Source: CAVRQM01 sp963756975
GTDB lineage: Bacteria > Pseudomonadota > Alphaproteobacteria > Acetobacterales > Acetobacteraceae
NCBI GenBank assembly: GCA_963756975.1
Contig: CAVWPS010000001.1
Location: forward strand, 310,001-374,000
DNA: 64,000 nt
Direction of reading: 5' to 3'
Part shown: positions 44,747 to 54,720 of the stretch, one piece after another
Layout of the letters: each line of letters starts with the position of its first letter
How positions within the stretch are numbered: the stretch's first letter is position 1
The notes under the pieces: model-generated
Databases searched by the model: none
Seen by the model: only the letters and a program-made list of their open reading frames with translations
Told to the model about the DNA's origin: nothing
Made by a program: the position numbers and the translations under genes

Positions 44747-45049
44747 ATGACCCGCCGAGTTCAGCTCAACAACGAGGCGTCGGACGATTTCATCTCGATC
44801 CGAAGATGGCTCACTCAGGCCGGGTCCGGACAGGTTGCACGCCGGCGGTTGCGCGCGATAACGACGGCCATCGACGAGCTTGCCGTCTACCCCTGCCGGA
44901 ACCGCCGGGGCGACGTCCCGGGCACCCGCCAGCGCGTCGTCGCCGGCCACATCGTGGTCTATCTCGTTTACCAGGATACCGGCGATGATCGGACGGCGGG
45001 CGACGTGCTTGTCACCGCGATCTACGGTCCCGGCCGCGATCGTCCGTAA
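44747..45049 (+). CDS. ParE/RelE-type toxin
   Basis: 100 residues with the RelE/ParE fold: VQLNNEASDDFISIRRWLTQ (helical hairpin), ARRRLRAITTAIDELAVYPC, the basic strand RNRRGDVPGTRQRVVAGHIV and the closing VYLVYQDTG ... VTAIYGPGRDR. ParE-type toxins poison gyrase; RelE types cut mRNA. A small antitoxin-like gene lies on the opposite strand, stop to stop, 3 bases away, which is unusual for this class. Confidence 0.82.
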   Translation: MTRRVQLNNEASDDFISIRRWLTQAGSGQVARRRLRAITTAIDELAVYPCRNRRGDVPGTRQRVVAGHIVVYLVYQDTGDDRTAGDVLVTAIYGPGRDRP

Positions 45050-45052
45050 CGT

Positions 45053-45247
45053 TCAGGCGCGGGGTTGCGGCAATTCGTCCGGCGTGTCCCAGCTATCGAT
45101 CCAAGCCTTGACCGCTTCCCACGGAACCGTCCGGCCCGCTGCGTAGTCGGCCCGTGCGCGTTCGACACGGGCCGTCAGCCAAGCGACATGCTCGGGGTCG
45201 GACCACTCGGCCGGAGCCGTCTCATGCTGCTGCGTTTCGCTCGGCAT
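45053..45247 (-). CDS. Probable ParD/CopG-like antitoxin, convergent with toxin
   Basis: 64 residues: EHVAWLTARVERARADYAAG, then VPWEAVKAWIDSWDTPDELP. The tail V-P-x-E-x-V-K-A-W-x-x-S-W-x-T-x-x-E-L-P is characteristic of small antitoxins that accompany ParE toxins. Normally both are encoded on one strand with the antitoxin first. Here the pair is tail-to-tail with a 3-base gap. Assignment is by sequence pattern and neighbour. Confidence 0.7.
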   Translation of the reverse strand: MPSETQQHETAPAEWSDPEHVAWLTARVERARADYAAGRTVPWEAVKAWIDSWDTPDELPQPRA

Positions 45248-45337
45248 CTAGGGATCATACGCCCACGCGGGCGGCCGCGCGAGCACGATCCGGCGACGGC
45301 ATAGGCACAGGCCGGCACTTGGGCGAAAACAGCGTCC

Positions 45338-48300
45338 ATGTTCACCAAAATCCTGATCGCCAACCGGGGCGAGATCGCCGCCCGCATCGGCCGCACGCTG
45401 CGGCGCATGGGCATCGCCTCGGTCGCGATCTGCTCCGAGGCCGACCGGTTCACCCGCCCCGTGCTCGACGCGGACGAGTTCGTGGTGCTCGGCCCCGCGC
45501 CGGCCGCCGAGAGCTATCTGCGCGAGGAGGCGATCGTCGCCGCGTGTTTGGGCACCGGGGCGCAGGCGGTGCACCCCGGCTACGGCTTCCTGAGCGAGCG
45601 CGCGGGGTTCGCGGAGCGGCTGGCGGCGCACGGCATCCGGTTCATCGGCCCCTCGCCCGCGAACATCCGCGATTTCGGGCTGAAACACACCGCGCGTGCG
45701 CTGGCCGAGGCGGCCGGCGTGCCGCTTGCTGGCCGGCAGCGGGCTCCTCGACGATGCCGACGCGGCACAGGCGGCGGCGGCGCGGATCGGATTTCCGGTC
45801 ATGCTGAAAAGCACGGCGGGCGGTGGCGGGATCGGCATGCGGTTGTGCCGCGATGCGGGCGAGCTGGCCGAGGCGTTCGCGGGCGTGCAGCGGATGGCGA
45901 CCGCGAGCTTCGGGGATGCCCGCGTCTACCTCGAACGGTTCGTGTCCCGCGCGCGGCATGTCGAGGTTCAGATATTCGGCGACGGGCTGGGCGGGGTGGT
46001 GAGCCTCGGCGAGCGCGACTGTTCGTTGCAGCGGCGGCACCAGAAGGTCGTCGAGGAGACGCCCGCCCCGAACCTGCCCGATGCGGTCCGCGCGCGGCTG
46101 CACGAGGCGGCGCGGTCGCTGGGCCGGTCGGCCCAATACGAGAGCGCCGGCACGGTGGAATTCATCTACGATTCCGAGCGCGAGGCGTTCTCGTTCCTGG
46201 AGGTGAACACGCGCCTGCAGGTCGAGCATTGCGTGACCGAGGCGGTGTACGGCGTCGACCTCGTCGAGTGGATGGTGCGGCAGGCGGCGGGGGCGTTCGT
46301 GCTGCCGCCACAGGACTCGCTGATCCCGCACGGTGCCGCGGTCGAGGCGCGGGTCTATGCCGAAAACGCCGGCGAGAATTTCAGGCCCAGCACCGGGCTG
46401 CTGACCGAAGTGCGCTGGGCAGCGGGCGTTCGCGTCGATACCTGGGTCGAGACCGGGACCGAGGTGACGCCGTTCTACGACCCGCTGCTGGCCAAAGTGA
46501 TCGCGCATGGCGACACGCGCGAGGCCGCGATCGGCACGCTGGCCGGCGCACTCCGCGACAGTGCGATCTGGGGGCTTGAGAGCAACCTCGGCTGGCTCGG
46601 GACGGTGCTGAACGACGTGGCATTTCGCGCGGGCGAGATGAGCACGGCGACGTTGGCGACCCTCGCCCTACACGCCGCGCGCGATCGCGGTGCTGTCGCC
46701 GGGGACGGCCAGCAGCATCCAGGAATTGCCGGGGCGGCTCGGCGCGTGGGCGGTCGGTGTGCCGCCGTCGGGGCCGATGGATGCGCGGTCGCATCGCCGC
46801 GCCAACGCGCTGGCCGGTAACCCGCCCGATACGGCGGCGCTGGAGTTGACGCTGACCGGGCCGACGCTGCGGTTCGATTTTTCCGCCGTGGTCGCGATCT
46901 GCGGGGCCGTAATGCCGGCGACGCTGGACGGCGTGGCGGTGGCGCACGATGCGGCATTCGCGGTCGCCGCCGGTCAGGTGCTCGCCATCGGGCGCGCCGC
47001 CGGACCGGGTTTGCGGGCGACCTTGGCGGTGTCGGGCGGGCTCGACGCGCCGGTGTTCATGGGCTCGCGCGCGACGTTCGCGCTGGGCGGCTTCGGCGGC
47101 CACGCGACCGGGCTGTTGCGCACCGGCGACGTGCTGCGGATCGGCGGTGCGGCAGAGGCGAATGCGGTCCCGCCGGCGGTCGAGCTGACGCACGACTGGA
47201 CGCTGAACGTCCTGTACGGGCCGCACGGCGCACCGGACTTCTTCACCGACACCGACATCGCGACGCTGTTCGACGCGACCTACGAGGTTCACTTCAACTC
47301 GGCACGCACCGGCATCCGCCTGATCGGGCCGAAGCCGGTCTGGGCGCGCAAGGATGGCGGCGAGGCCGGGCTGCATCCGTCCAACATCCACGACAACGCC
47401 TACGCGGTCGGCTCGATCGACTTTACCGGCGACATGCCGATCCTGCTCGGCCCGGACGGACCGAGCCTCGGCGGCTTCGTCTGCCCGGCCGTCGTCGCCA
47501 CCGGCGATCTTTGGAAGCTGGGCCAGCTTCGTCCCGGCGATCGTGTGCGCTTCGCCCGGACCCGTCCGACGCTGCTGACCACGACCGAGAGCGACGATCC
47601 GGTCGTGCTGCGGGTCGACGCCGACATCCCGGTTCGGGTCCGGCGTGCGGGGGACGCGAACGTTCTGGTCGAGTTCGGCGACATCGTGCTCGATCTGCGG
47701 TTGCGGTTGCGGGCGCAACTGCTGCTCGACGCATTGGAGGCGGCGCGCCTGCCCGGCGTCATCGACCTCACACCCGGCATCCGCTCGCTGCAAATCCACT
47801 TCGATCCGGCGGTGCTGTCGCAACGCCGCCTGCTGGACACGCTCGCCGCACTGATCCGCGAGTTGCCCAGCGGCGACGACGTGACCGTCGCGAGCCGCAC
47901 GATCCACCTGCCGTTGTCGTGGGACGATCCGCAGGCACGCCTAGCGATGCGCCGGTATCAGGAGCTGACGCGGCCCGACGCGCCGTGGTGCCCGTCGAAC
48001 ATCGAGTTCATCCGCCGCATCAACGGCCTCGCGTCGGAGGACGAAGTGCGCCGCACCGTATTCGACGCGGAATGGCTCGTGCTCGGCCTCGGCGACGTCT
48101 ACCTCGGCGCACCGGTGGCGGTGCCGCTCGACCCGCGCCATCAGCTCGTCACGACGAAATACAATCCGGCGCGACCGTGGACGCCGGAAAACGCGGTCGG
48201 CATCGGCGGCAGCTATCTGTGCATCTACGGCATGGAGGGGCCGGGCGGCTATCAGCTGTTCGGACGCACCATCCAGGTCTGGAATTCGTTTCGCCGCACG

Positions 48301-48832
48301 CGCGCGTTCACGGAGCGGCCGTTGCTGCGGTTCTTCGACCGTATCCGCTGGCATCCGGTCGACGAGGCGGAACTGTCTGGACGCCCGAGCCGCCTTTCCG
48401 CACGGACGCTACGATGTCGCGATCGAGGACGGCACGTTCTCCCTGGCGGCACACCAGGCATTCCTCTCGGCCAATGCTGGAGAGATCGCGACCGCGCGCA
48501 CCCGTCAGCGCGCCGCGTTCGAGGCGGAGCGGCAGGATTGGGCGGCGCGCGGGCTCGACCGGTTCGAGGAGGCGGTCACGACCGCGCCGCCCGAAACCGA
48601 CCTGCCGCCCGGCTGCGTGTCGGTCGACAGCCCCGTCCCCGGCGTCATGTGGAAGCTGCTGGTCGGCATCGGCGACGCGGTGCGCGCGGGCGAGCCGGTG
48701 GCGATCGTGGAGTCGATGAAAACCGAGATGCAGATCGCCGCCCCGGTCGGCGGGCGGATCCGGGAACTCCCTGTCGCCAGCGGGCGAGAGGTGCGCGGCG
48801 GGCAGCGGATCGCGGTGATCGACGCGGGTTAG
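45338..48832 (+). pseudogene. uca: Urea/guanidine carboxylase, three +1 frameshifts
   Basis: The reconstructed 1163-residue protein has the normal biotin-dependent domain order. Biotin carboxylase comes first (MFTKILIANRGEIAARIG; VMLKSTAGGGGIGMR; FLEVNTRLQVEHCVTEAVYG), then carboxyltransferase (ELPGRLGAWAVGVPPSGPMD; GIGGSYLCIYGMEGPGGYQL), then biotinyl carrier (VESMKTEMQIAAP, biotin on Lys). Extra bases sit near 45725 (CCG-C-TTG), 46668 (GCC-C-TAC) and 48376 (CTG-T-CTG); removing one at each restores a single frame. Urea carboxylase makes allophanate from urea; many bacterial enzymes next to DUF1989 pairs carboxylate guanidine instead. It is divergent from the importer/deiminase operon. Three independent errors in one gene with otherwise perfect motifs suggest sequencing artefact. 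Confidence 0.88.
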
Positions 48833-49488
48833 CCGAGTGCGGCGGCCAGCGCGTCGGTCGTCGCGGTCCAGCCGACGATGCCGCCCTGTGCCCGGACCAT
48901 CGCGAGTGTCGCCGCCTTGAACTCCGGGAAGTAGCTGCCGGTCGCGTCCTCGATCAGCAGGCACTCGTAGCCGCGATCGTTCGCCTCGCGCATCGTGGAC
49001 TGCACGCAGACCTCGGTCGTCACACCGCCGAGGATCAGGTGGGTGATCCCCATTGCGGCGAAACGCTCGTGCAACCCGGTCGCGTAGAACGCCCCCTTCC
49101 CCGGCTTGTCGATCACCATCTCGCCGGCGAGTGCCGCCATTTCCGGGATGATGTCGACGCCCGCCTCGCCGCGCACCAGCACGCGCCCCATCGGCCCCGA
49201 ATCGCCGATCCGCAAATCGGGTGCGCCACGGTCGCGCTTGGCAGGCGGGCAATCGGAGAGGTCCGGCAGATGGCACTCTCGCGTATGCGCGATGAAAATG
49301 CCGGCGTTTCGCGCGAGGCTCAGCAGGCGCGCGGCCCCGGGGACGATTTCGCGCAGTAACGAGACATCGTTGCCGAGCGACGCGCCGAAGCCGCCGGGTT
49401 CGAGGAAGTCGCGCTGCATGTCGATCATCAGCACCGCCGTGTGCGCGGGGTCGAAGCGGTAGGCGAACGGAAGGGCCTCGACGATCAT
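48829..49488 (-). CDS. Isochorismatase-family cysteine hydrolase
   Basis: 219 residues. Catalytic Asp23 (MIDMQRDFLEPGGFG), Lys128 (IDKPGKGAFYAT) and Cys161 (GGVTTEVCVQSTMREANDRG) are present. It is a paralogue of the BiuH-like protein at 50994-51668. The family includes biuret amidohydrolase, N-carbamoylsarcosine amidase and ureidoacrylate hydrolase; the exact substrate here is open. Its 3' end overlaps the carboxylase stop by 3 bases, and its ATG overlaps the ABC ATPase stop. Confidence 0.88.
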   Translation of the reverse strand: MIVEALPFAYRFDPAHTAVLMIDMQRDFLEPGGFGASLGNDVSLLREIVPGAARLLSLARNAGIFIAHTRECHLPDLSDCPPAKRDRGAPDLRIGDSGPMGRVLVRGEAGVDIIPEMAALAGEMVIDKPGKGAFYATGLHERFAAMGITHLILGGVTTEVCVQSTMREANDRGYECLLIEDATGSYFPEFKAATLAMVRAQGGIVGWTATTDALAAALG

Positions 49489-50997
49489 GCGCCGTCCAGC
49501 ATGTAGGCGCCGATGGCCCTGGCATCCGCACCGAGCGCCGCGACTTCGTGCACGACGCGACCGTTATGCATGACGACGATGCGGTCGCTGAGTTCCAGGA
49601 TTTCGTCGAGGTCTTCGCTGACCAGCAGCACCGCCGCGCCGTCGTTTCTGGCTGCGATCAGGCGGGCACGAACCTCCGCCACCGCTTTGACGTCGAGGCC
49701 GAAGCAGGGGTTGGCCACGACCAGCAGATCGACCTCCCCGTCCAGCTCGCGCGCCAGCACGCAGCGTTGCACGTTGCCGCCGGACAGCACGCCGATCGGG
49801 GCCGACGGTTGCGGTGCGCGGACGCCGTAGCCCGCGATCATGCGTTTGGCGCGCGCGGCCATGTCGGCGCGGTCGAGCCAGAACCGGCGGCCGCCGCTGG
49901 GCGTGCGGTCGAACATGCGCAGGTTCAGGTTGTCGGCGATCGCCATCGCGGGCACGCAGCCGTTGCGCAACGGCTCCTCCGGCACGACGCGCACATGCCG
50001 CGCCTGCGCCTCCGACCGTGTGGCGTGGAAGCGCTCGCCCTCGACCCAGACCTCGCCGCTATCGGGCACGCGCTGGCCGCCCAGCACCTCGGCCAGCTCC
50101 TTCTGGCCGTTGCCGGACACGCCGGCGACACCGACGATTTCGCGCGGGTGGACGACCAGATGCTCGATATCGAGGCCGGAGCGTCCGAGGTCGGCGGCGA
50201 TGCGGAGGTTGCGGACCAGCAGCCGCGTCTCCTCGCCGCGCTCGCCCTTGCGTTCGACCGCGGCCGGCGTGTGCTGCTCGCCGATCATCATCGCGGTCAT
50301 GTCGTTGGCGGACAGCGCCTTCGCGGCACCGCCGCCGACCGCGCGGCCGCGCCGCAGCACCGTCACGTCGTCGGCGAACTGGGCGACCTCCCGCAGCTTG
50401 TGGGTGATGATGAGGATCGTGAGGTCGCCGCGATGCGCGAGGTCGGCCATCAGCGTCAGCATCTCGTCCGCCTCGCGCGGGGTCAGCACGGAGGTCGGCT
50501 CGTCCAGCACCAGAAAGCGGCGGCGCAGGAACAGCTGCTTCATGATCTCGGTCTTCTGGCGCTCGCCCGCCGCGAGGCCGCCCGCCGGTTCGTGCAACGG
50601 CACCTTGAACGGCATCGTCGCCATGAACGCGTCGAGCGCCGCGCGTTCCTTGCGCCAGTCGATCACGCCCGGCGTGTCGGCCCGCGACATCACCAGGTTT
50701 TCCGCGACCGTCATCGACGGCACCAGGGTAAAATGCTGATAGACCATGCCGAGGCCGAGCGCGTCGGCATCCGCCGGCCGTGCGATCTCGGCCTCCTTGC
50801 CGTCCACCAGGAACGAGCCCTCGTCGGCGCGGTAATAGCCGAGCAGGCACTTTACCAAAGTCGACTTTCCCGGCGCCGTTTTCGCCGAGCAACGCGTGAA
50901 CGGAACCGGCCGCGACGCGCAACGAAACATCGTTCAGCGCGGTGAATGCGCCGAACCGCTTGGTGATCCCGGCCGCTTCGATCCCGATCGCGCTCAC
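49485..50997 (-). pseudogene. Nucleoside/simple-sugar-type ABC ATPase (two domains), one +1 frameshift
   Basis: A GTG at 50997 (GTGA overlap with biuH) starts GIEAAGITKRFGAFTALNDV and ALLGENGAGK. After Walker A the frame breaks, and STLVKCLLGYYRADEGSFLV continues in another frame. One extra base (plus-strand C at 50865; coding GGG AAA-G-TCG ACT) explains it and restores 503 residues. Domain 1 has Walker A GENGAGKST, signature-like LAAGERQKTEIMKQL and Walker B FLVLDEPTSVLTP. Domain 2 has the degenerate Walker A GVSGNGQKE and signature LSGGNVQRCVLAREL, as in RbsA/BMP-linked ATPases. It powers the importer with the two permeases at 52690-54720. Confidence 0.88.
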
Positions 50998-51668
50998 TGC
51001 AACGCGGCGATCAGCTTCGGGCCGTCGCTGACGGTGCCGAACACGCCGCCCTGCATTTTCACCATCGCCACCGCCGCGTCGTGATTGCTCCGGTCGGTCG
51101 CCGCACAGCAATCCTCCAGCAACAGGCACTCGAACCCGCGATCGTTCGCCTCGCGCATGGTCGTGTGCACGCAGACATCGGTCGTGATCCCGCTCAGGAT
51201 CAGGTTGCGGATGCCCCGCGCGCGCAGGATCAGTTCGAGGTCGGTCGCGTAGAAACTGCCCTTGCCCGGCTTGTCGATGATCGCCTCGCCCGGTTCCGGT
51301 GCCAGTTCCGGGATGATCTCCCACCCCACCTCGCCGCGCACCAGAACCCGGCCGCACGGCCCCGGATCGCCGATGCCGGCCCCGATCTGCCGGCTGCGCC
51401 AGCGCTTGTTGTCGGGCAGGTCGAGCAGGTCCGGCCGGTGTCCTTCGCGCGTGTGAAAGACGTGGTAGCCGCCCTTTCGCATGGCGGCGAGCACGTTCGT
51501 GATCGGCACGATCGGGGCGCGGGTCAGCGACAGGTCGTAGCCCATCGCGTCGACATAGCCGCCGACGCCGCAGAAATCGGTCTGCATGTCGATGATGATC
51601 AGCGCGGTGTTCGCGGGCGTCATGTCGCCGTCGAACGGGTACGCGTACGGGGATGCCTCGACGATCAT
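50994..51668 (-). CDS. biuH: Biuret amidohydrolase
   Basis: 224 residues. Asp27 (ALIIIDMQTDFCGVGGYVDA), Lys133 (IDKPGKGSFYAT) and Cys166 (SGITTDVCVHTTMREANDRG) form the cysteine-hydrolase triad. The long segments MGYDLSLTRAPI, REGHRPDLLDLPDNKRWRSR and IGDPGPCGRVLVRGE, as I recall them, match the Rhizobium BiuH type closely. It hydrolyses biuret to allophanate and ammonia; allophanate then goes to AtzF (38706-40400). The ATG overlaps the formamidase gene stop (ATGA). Confidence 0.88.
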   Translation of the reverse strand: MIVEASPYAYPFDGDMTPANTALIIIDMQTDFCGVGGYVDAMGYDLSLTRAPIVPITNVLAAMRKGGYHVFHTREGHRPDLLDLPDNKRWRSRQIGAGIGDPGPCGRVLVRGEVGWEIIPELAPEPGEAIIDKPGKGSFYATDLELILRARGIRNLILSGITTDVCVHTTMREANDRGFECLLLEDCCAATDRSNHDAAVAMVKMQGGVFGTVSDGPKLIAALQ

Positions 51669-52670
51669 TCCGCTGCGACCTTCAGTCGTTGCGCGGGGGG
51701 CGGCAGACCGGCCGAGGTGCCGTCGGTGACACGCACCGTGTCCTCCCACGGCAGGCGGTAGCGGCCGGCGACGAGGTCGCGCATGTACGTGTACGGGCAA
51801 TCGCCCGCGCCGCCCGCCACGGCCGAGTAACCACGATGGCCGAACTGGTAGATGTTGTTCTCCACACCCCAGTGCGCCCGCGCCTCCCGCACCAGATCGG
51901 GGCGGACTTCGGCGGTGACGATCTCGTCCGTGCGGCCGGACGTGCCGTGGGCGACGATGCTGCCGTCGAAGTTGCAGACCATCGCCTCGCCCATCGAATC
52001 CCAGGTGCCGTCCGACCCGCTCATGCACACGCTGGCCGTGACCATCAGGTTGCAGAACGCGTTCGATTGGTTGGTGATGCGCCACGCCTCGCGCATCGGC
52101 GGCGTGTAGCCGGCGGTTCGCAGCATGATCTCGGCACCCTTGTACGCCGCCTCGTGCGCCATTTCGGGGAACATGCCGTCGTGGCAGATGATCAGTGCCA
52201 GCTTGCAGCCGCGCGGCCCGTCGATCACCGGAATGCCGAGATCGCCCGGCTCCCACGGCTCCACCGGCACCCACGGATGCAGCTTGCGGTAGTACAGTTT
52301 CAGCTCGCCCGCGTCGTCGATGATGAGGCCGCTGTTCCAGGGCGCGCCGCCAGGGTTGCGCTCCATGATCGAGAAGCAGCCCCAGACCTTGTTCTCGACG
52401 CAGGCGGCGCGGAACGCCGCGACCTCCGGCCCGTCGACGTCGCATAGAATTTCGTCGCGCGTGTCCATCGACAGGCCGTGCAGCGCGTATTCCGGGAACA
52501 CGACGAGATCGAGCGTCGGCATCCCGCGCCGCGCCTTGCGCGACCATGCCGGCGATCTTGCGCGTCTGCGCCTCGATATCCGCGCGCGTCTCGATCTTCG
52601 GCAGACCGAGTTGCACGAGCCCGATCACGACGCCGTTCGGCGCCCGGTTCAGTCCACCCAGACCGTTCAT
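51665..52670 (-). pseudogene. amiF: Formamidase (nitrilase family), one +1 frameshift
   Basis: The ATG at 52670 starts MNGLGGLNRAPNGVVIGLVQ and KIAGMVA; the remainder, KARRGMPTLDLVVFPEYALH onwards, is in another frame. One extra base at 52538 (coding GTC GCG-C-AAG GCG) repairs it to 334 residues, the exact AmiF length. The Glu-Lys-Cys triad is Glu in VFPEYALHG, Lys in LYYRKLHPWVPVEPW and Cys in LIICHDGMFPE. The family hydrolyses formamide to formate and ammonia; close aliphatic amidases differ at this motif set. It is coupled with biuH in one transcript. Confidence 0.87.
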
Positions 52671-52689
52671 TGTCCCAAAACTCCTCCGG

Positions 52690-53604
52690 CTAGATCTTGA
52701 TCGACAGTTCGCCCGGCATGCCCCGCAGCGAGCGTCCGGGCCGCACCGTCGCGATCAGGATGATCAATGTCACGACGTACGGGGCGGCGTAGAACAGGTA
52801 GTAGCCGTGCGTGATGCCGATCGTCTGCATCGCCGGGCCGAGTGCGCCGGCGGCACCGAAGATGAGTGCGGCGACGATGCACCCGAGCGGCTGCCAGCGC
52901 GCGAACACGACGAGTGCGACCGCCATCAGGCCCTGACCGGACGACAACCCCTCGTTCCAGCTGCCGGGATAGACCAGCGACAAGAACGCTCCGCCGACGC
53001 CCGCGAGCGCGCTGCCGGCGGCGGTGGCGAACAGCCGCGTGCGTGTCAGCGACAGCCCGAGTGCGCGGGCCGCGTCCGCACTGTCGCCCACGATCCGCAA
53101 CCGCAGCCCGGGCCGTGTCGAGCGGAAGAACCAGTGCATGACGATGGCCGCCACCAGCCCGAGCAGGAATAGCGGGCTCACCTGCAGCGCGGTGCGGACC
53201 GGACCGGGATCCGCCCAGAAGCCCATCGGGATGTTCGGCAACGATGGCGCGGTGGGCTGGATGTACGGCTTGCCGAAGAAGAACGCGATGCCGGTGCCGA
53301 GCACCATGATGGCGATGCCCATGGCGACGTCGTTGACCCGTGGCAGCGCGCAGACGGCACCGTGCACGGCCCCGAGCAACGCGCCCGCGAGGGCTGCCGC
53401 CAGCACGCCGATCCACGGATTGCCCGTCTCGTACGCGACCGCGTAGGCGACCATCGCGCCGAACACGAGCACGCCCTCGTTGCCGAGGTTGATGCGGCCG
53501 GATTTCTCGGTGAGGCATTCGCCGAGGCTCACGAACAGGAACGGCGTGCTGACCCGCAGCGCGCCGCCGGTCATCGCGATCGCGACCGTGCCGAGTGCCG
53601 ACAT
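52690..53604 (-). CDS. ABC transporter permease, nucleoside/BMP type (second subunit)
   Basis: 304 residues, about eight transmembrane segments. VSLGECLTEKSGRINLGNEG and LGLSLTRTRLFATAAGSALA are typical of the YufQ/NupQ-type permeases. It pairs with the permease at 53605-54720, whose stop directly abuts its ATG, and with the ATPase at 49485-50997. In this cluster biuret or a related ureide is a plausible cargo (inference). Confidence 0.9.
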   Translation of the reverse strand: MSALGTVAIAMTGGALRVSTPFLFVSLGECLTEKSGRINLGNEGVLVFGAMVAYAVAYETGNPWIGVLAAALAGALLGAVHGAVCALPRVNDVAMGIAIMVLGTGIAFFFGKPYIQPTAPSLPNIPMGFWADPGPVRTALQVSPLFLLGLVAAIVMHWFFRSTRPGLRLRIVGDSADAARALGLSLTRTRLFATAAGSALAGVGGAFLSLVYPGSWNEGLSSGQGLMAVALVVFARWQPLGCIVAALIFGAAGALGPAMQTIGITHGYYLFYAAPYVVTLIILIATVRPGRSLRGMPGELSIKI

Positions 53605-54720
53605 CTACGTTCTCACCCGGGGCTGGAACCAGCCGATGCGGCCGTACAGCGTCTCGCTCGCGAGGATGGACACGAAGATCGCACCCTGCAGCACGGCGAC
53701 CGTCGCGTCCGGCAAGCCCATCCGCCGCTGCAGCAATCCGCCCGCCGCCCCGATGCCGCCGAGCAGGAACGCCATCGGGATGATCGCGAGCGGGTTATGG
53801 CGCGCCAGGAACGACACCAGAATGCCGGCGAAGCCGTAGCCCGCCAGCAGCGACGCATTCGACCGGCCATAGACCGCCGCGACCTCGATCGCGCCGGCCA
53901 GCCCCGCGAACGCGCCGCCGATCGCGCAGGCGACGATGACCAGCCGCGTCACCGGCAAGCCTTGAAGCTGGGCCGCGCGCAGGCTGCCGCCGGTGACGCG
54001 GGCGGCGAAACCGGGCGTCGTGCGCCAGATCGCGATGTAACAGAGGACGCAGGCGACGACGCCGACCAGCAGGCCCGGATGCAGGTCGGTGCCCGGCAGC
54101 GAGCCGAGCTTGTTCGCGTCCCCGATGCCCCAGGTGGATGGCTTGTTCAGGCTCGCCGGATCGCGCAGCGGCCCCTCGACCAGGAAGTTGAAGACGGCGA
54201 CACCGATGTACGACAGGACGAGGCTCGCGACCGTCTCGTTGATGCCGCGCTTGGCCCGCAGGATGCCGGTGATCGCGATCCAGCCGCCACCGGCCGCCAT
54301 GCCGGCGACCGCCATCGCGAGCCACACGAACGGCGCGGCAAGGCCGGCGAGCGGGAATGCGGCCACGGTCGCGGCGAGGCCGCCGAACGCCAGCGCGCCC
54401 TCGCCGCCGATGACGACCAGCCCGAGCTGCGCCGGAACCGCGACGCACAGTGCGGTCAGCAACAACGGCGCGGCGCGTTGCAGCGTGTTCTGCAGCGAGA
54501 AGGTGCTCGCGAACGCGCCGCGCCAGATGATCTCGGCGAAGTCGGCCGGCGATTTGCCGAGGGCCAGCAGGAACGCGGAGAACACCAGGCCCGCGAACAC
54601 CAGCGCCAGCACGGGTGCGGCGACAGCTTCGAGCGCGCGACGAGCCGGGTAGAAGCGGTCGCCGCGTGCCCGCGCGACCGGAGCGATGCCGGACGCGGTG
54701 GCGTCCAGCGCCACCGTCAC
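53605..54720 (-). CDS. ABC transporter permease, nucleoside/BMP type (first subunit)
   Basis: 371 residues. SAFLLALGKSPADFAEIIWR, IGGEGALAFGGLAATVAAFP, RGINETVASLVLSYIGVAVF and AGYGFAGILVSFLARHNPLA are hallmarks of YufP/NupP-type permeases. The GTG at 54720 overlaps the binding-protein stop (GTGA), so expression is coupled. Confidence 0.9.
   Translation of the reverse strand: MTVALDATASGIAPVARARGDRFYPARRALEAVAAPVLALVFAGLVFSAFLLALGKSPADFAEIIWRGAFASTFSLQNTLQRAAPLLLTALCVAVPAQLGLVVIGGEGALAFGGLAATVAAFPLAGLAAPFVWLAMAVAGMAAGGGWIAITGILRAKRGINETVASLVLSYIGVAVFNFLVEGPLRDPASLNKPSTWGIGDANKLGSLPGTDLHPGLLVGVVACVLCYIAIWRTTPGFAARVTGGSLRAAQLQGLPVTRLVIVACAIGGAFAGLAGAIEVAAVYGRSNASLLAGYGFAGILVSFLARHNPLAIIPMAFLLGGIGAAGGLLQRRMGLPDATVAVLQGAIFVSILASETLYGRIGWFQPRVRT

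Noticed and set aside
45338..48832. Reading urea carboxylase as several separate split-subunit genes
   Set aside because: The breaks fall inside domains, not between them, and none has a start codon with a ribosome binding site; each is repaired by removing one base.
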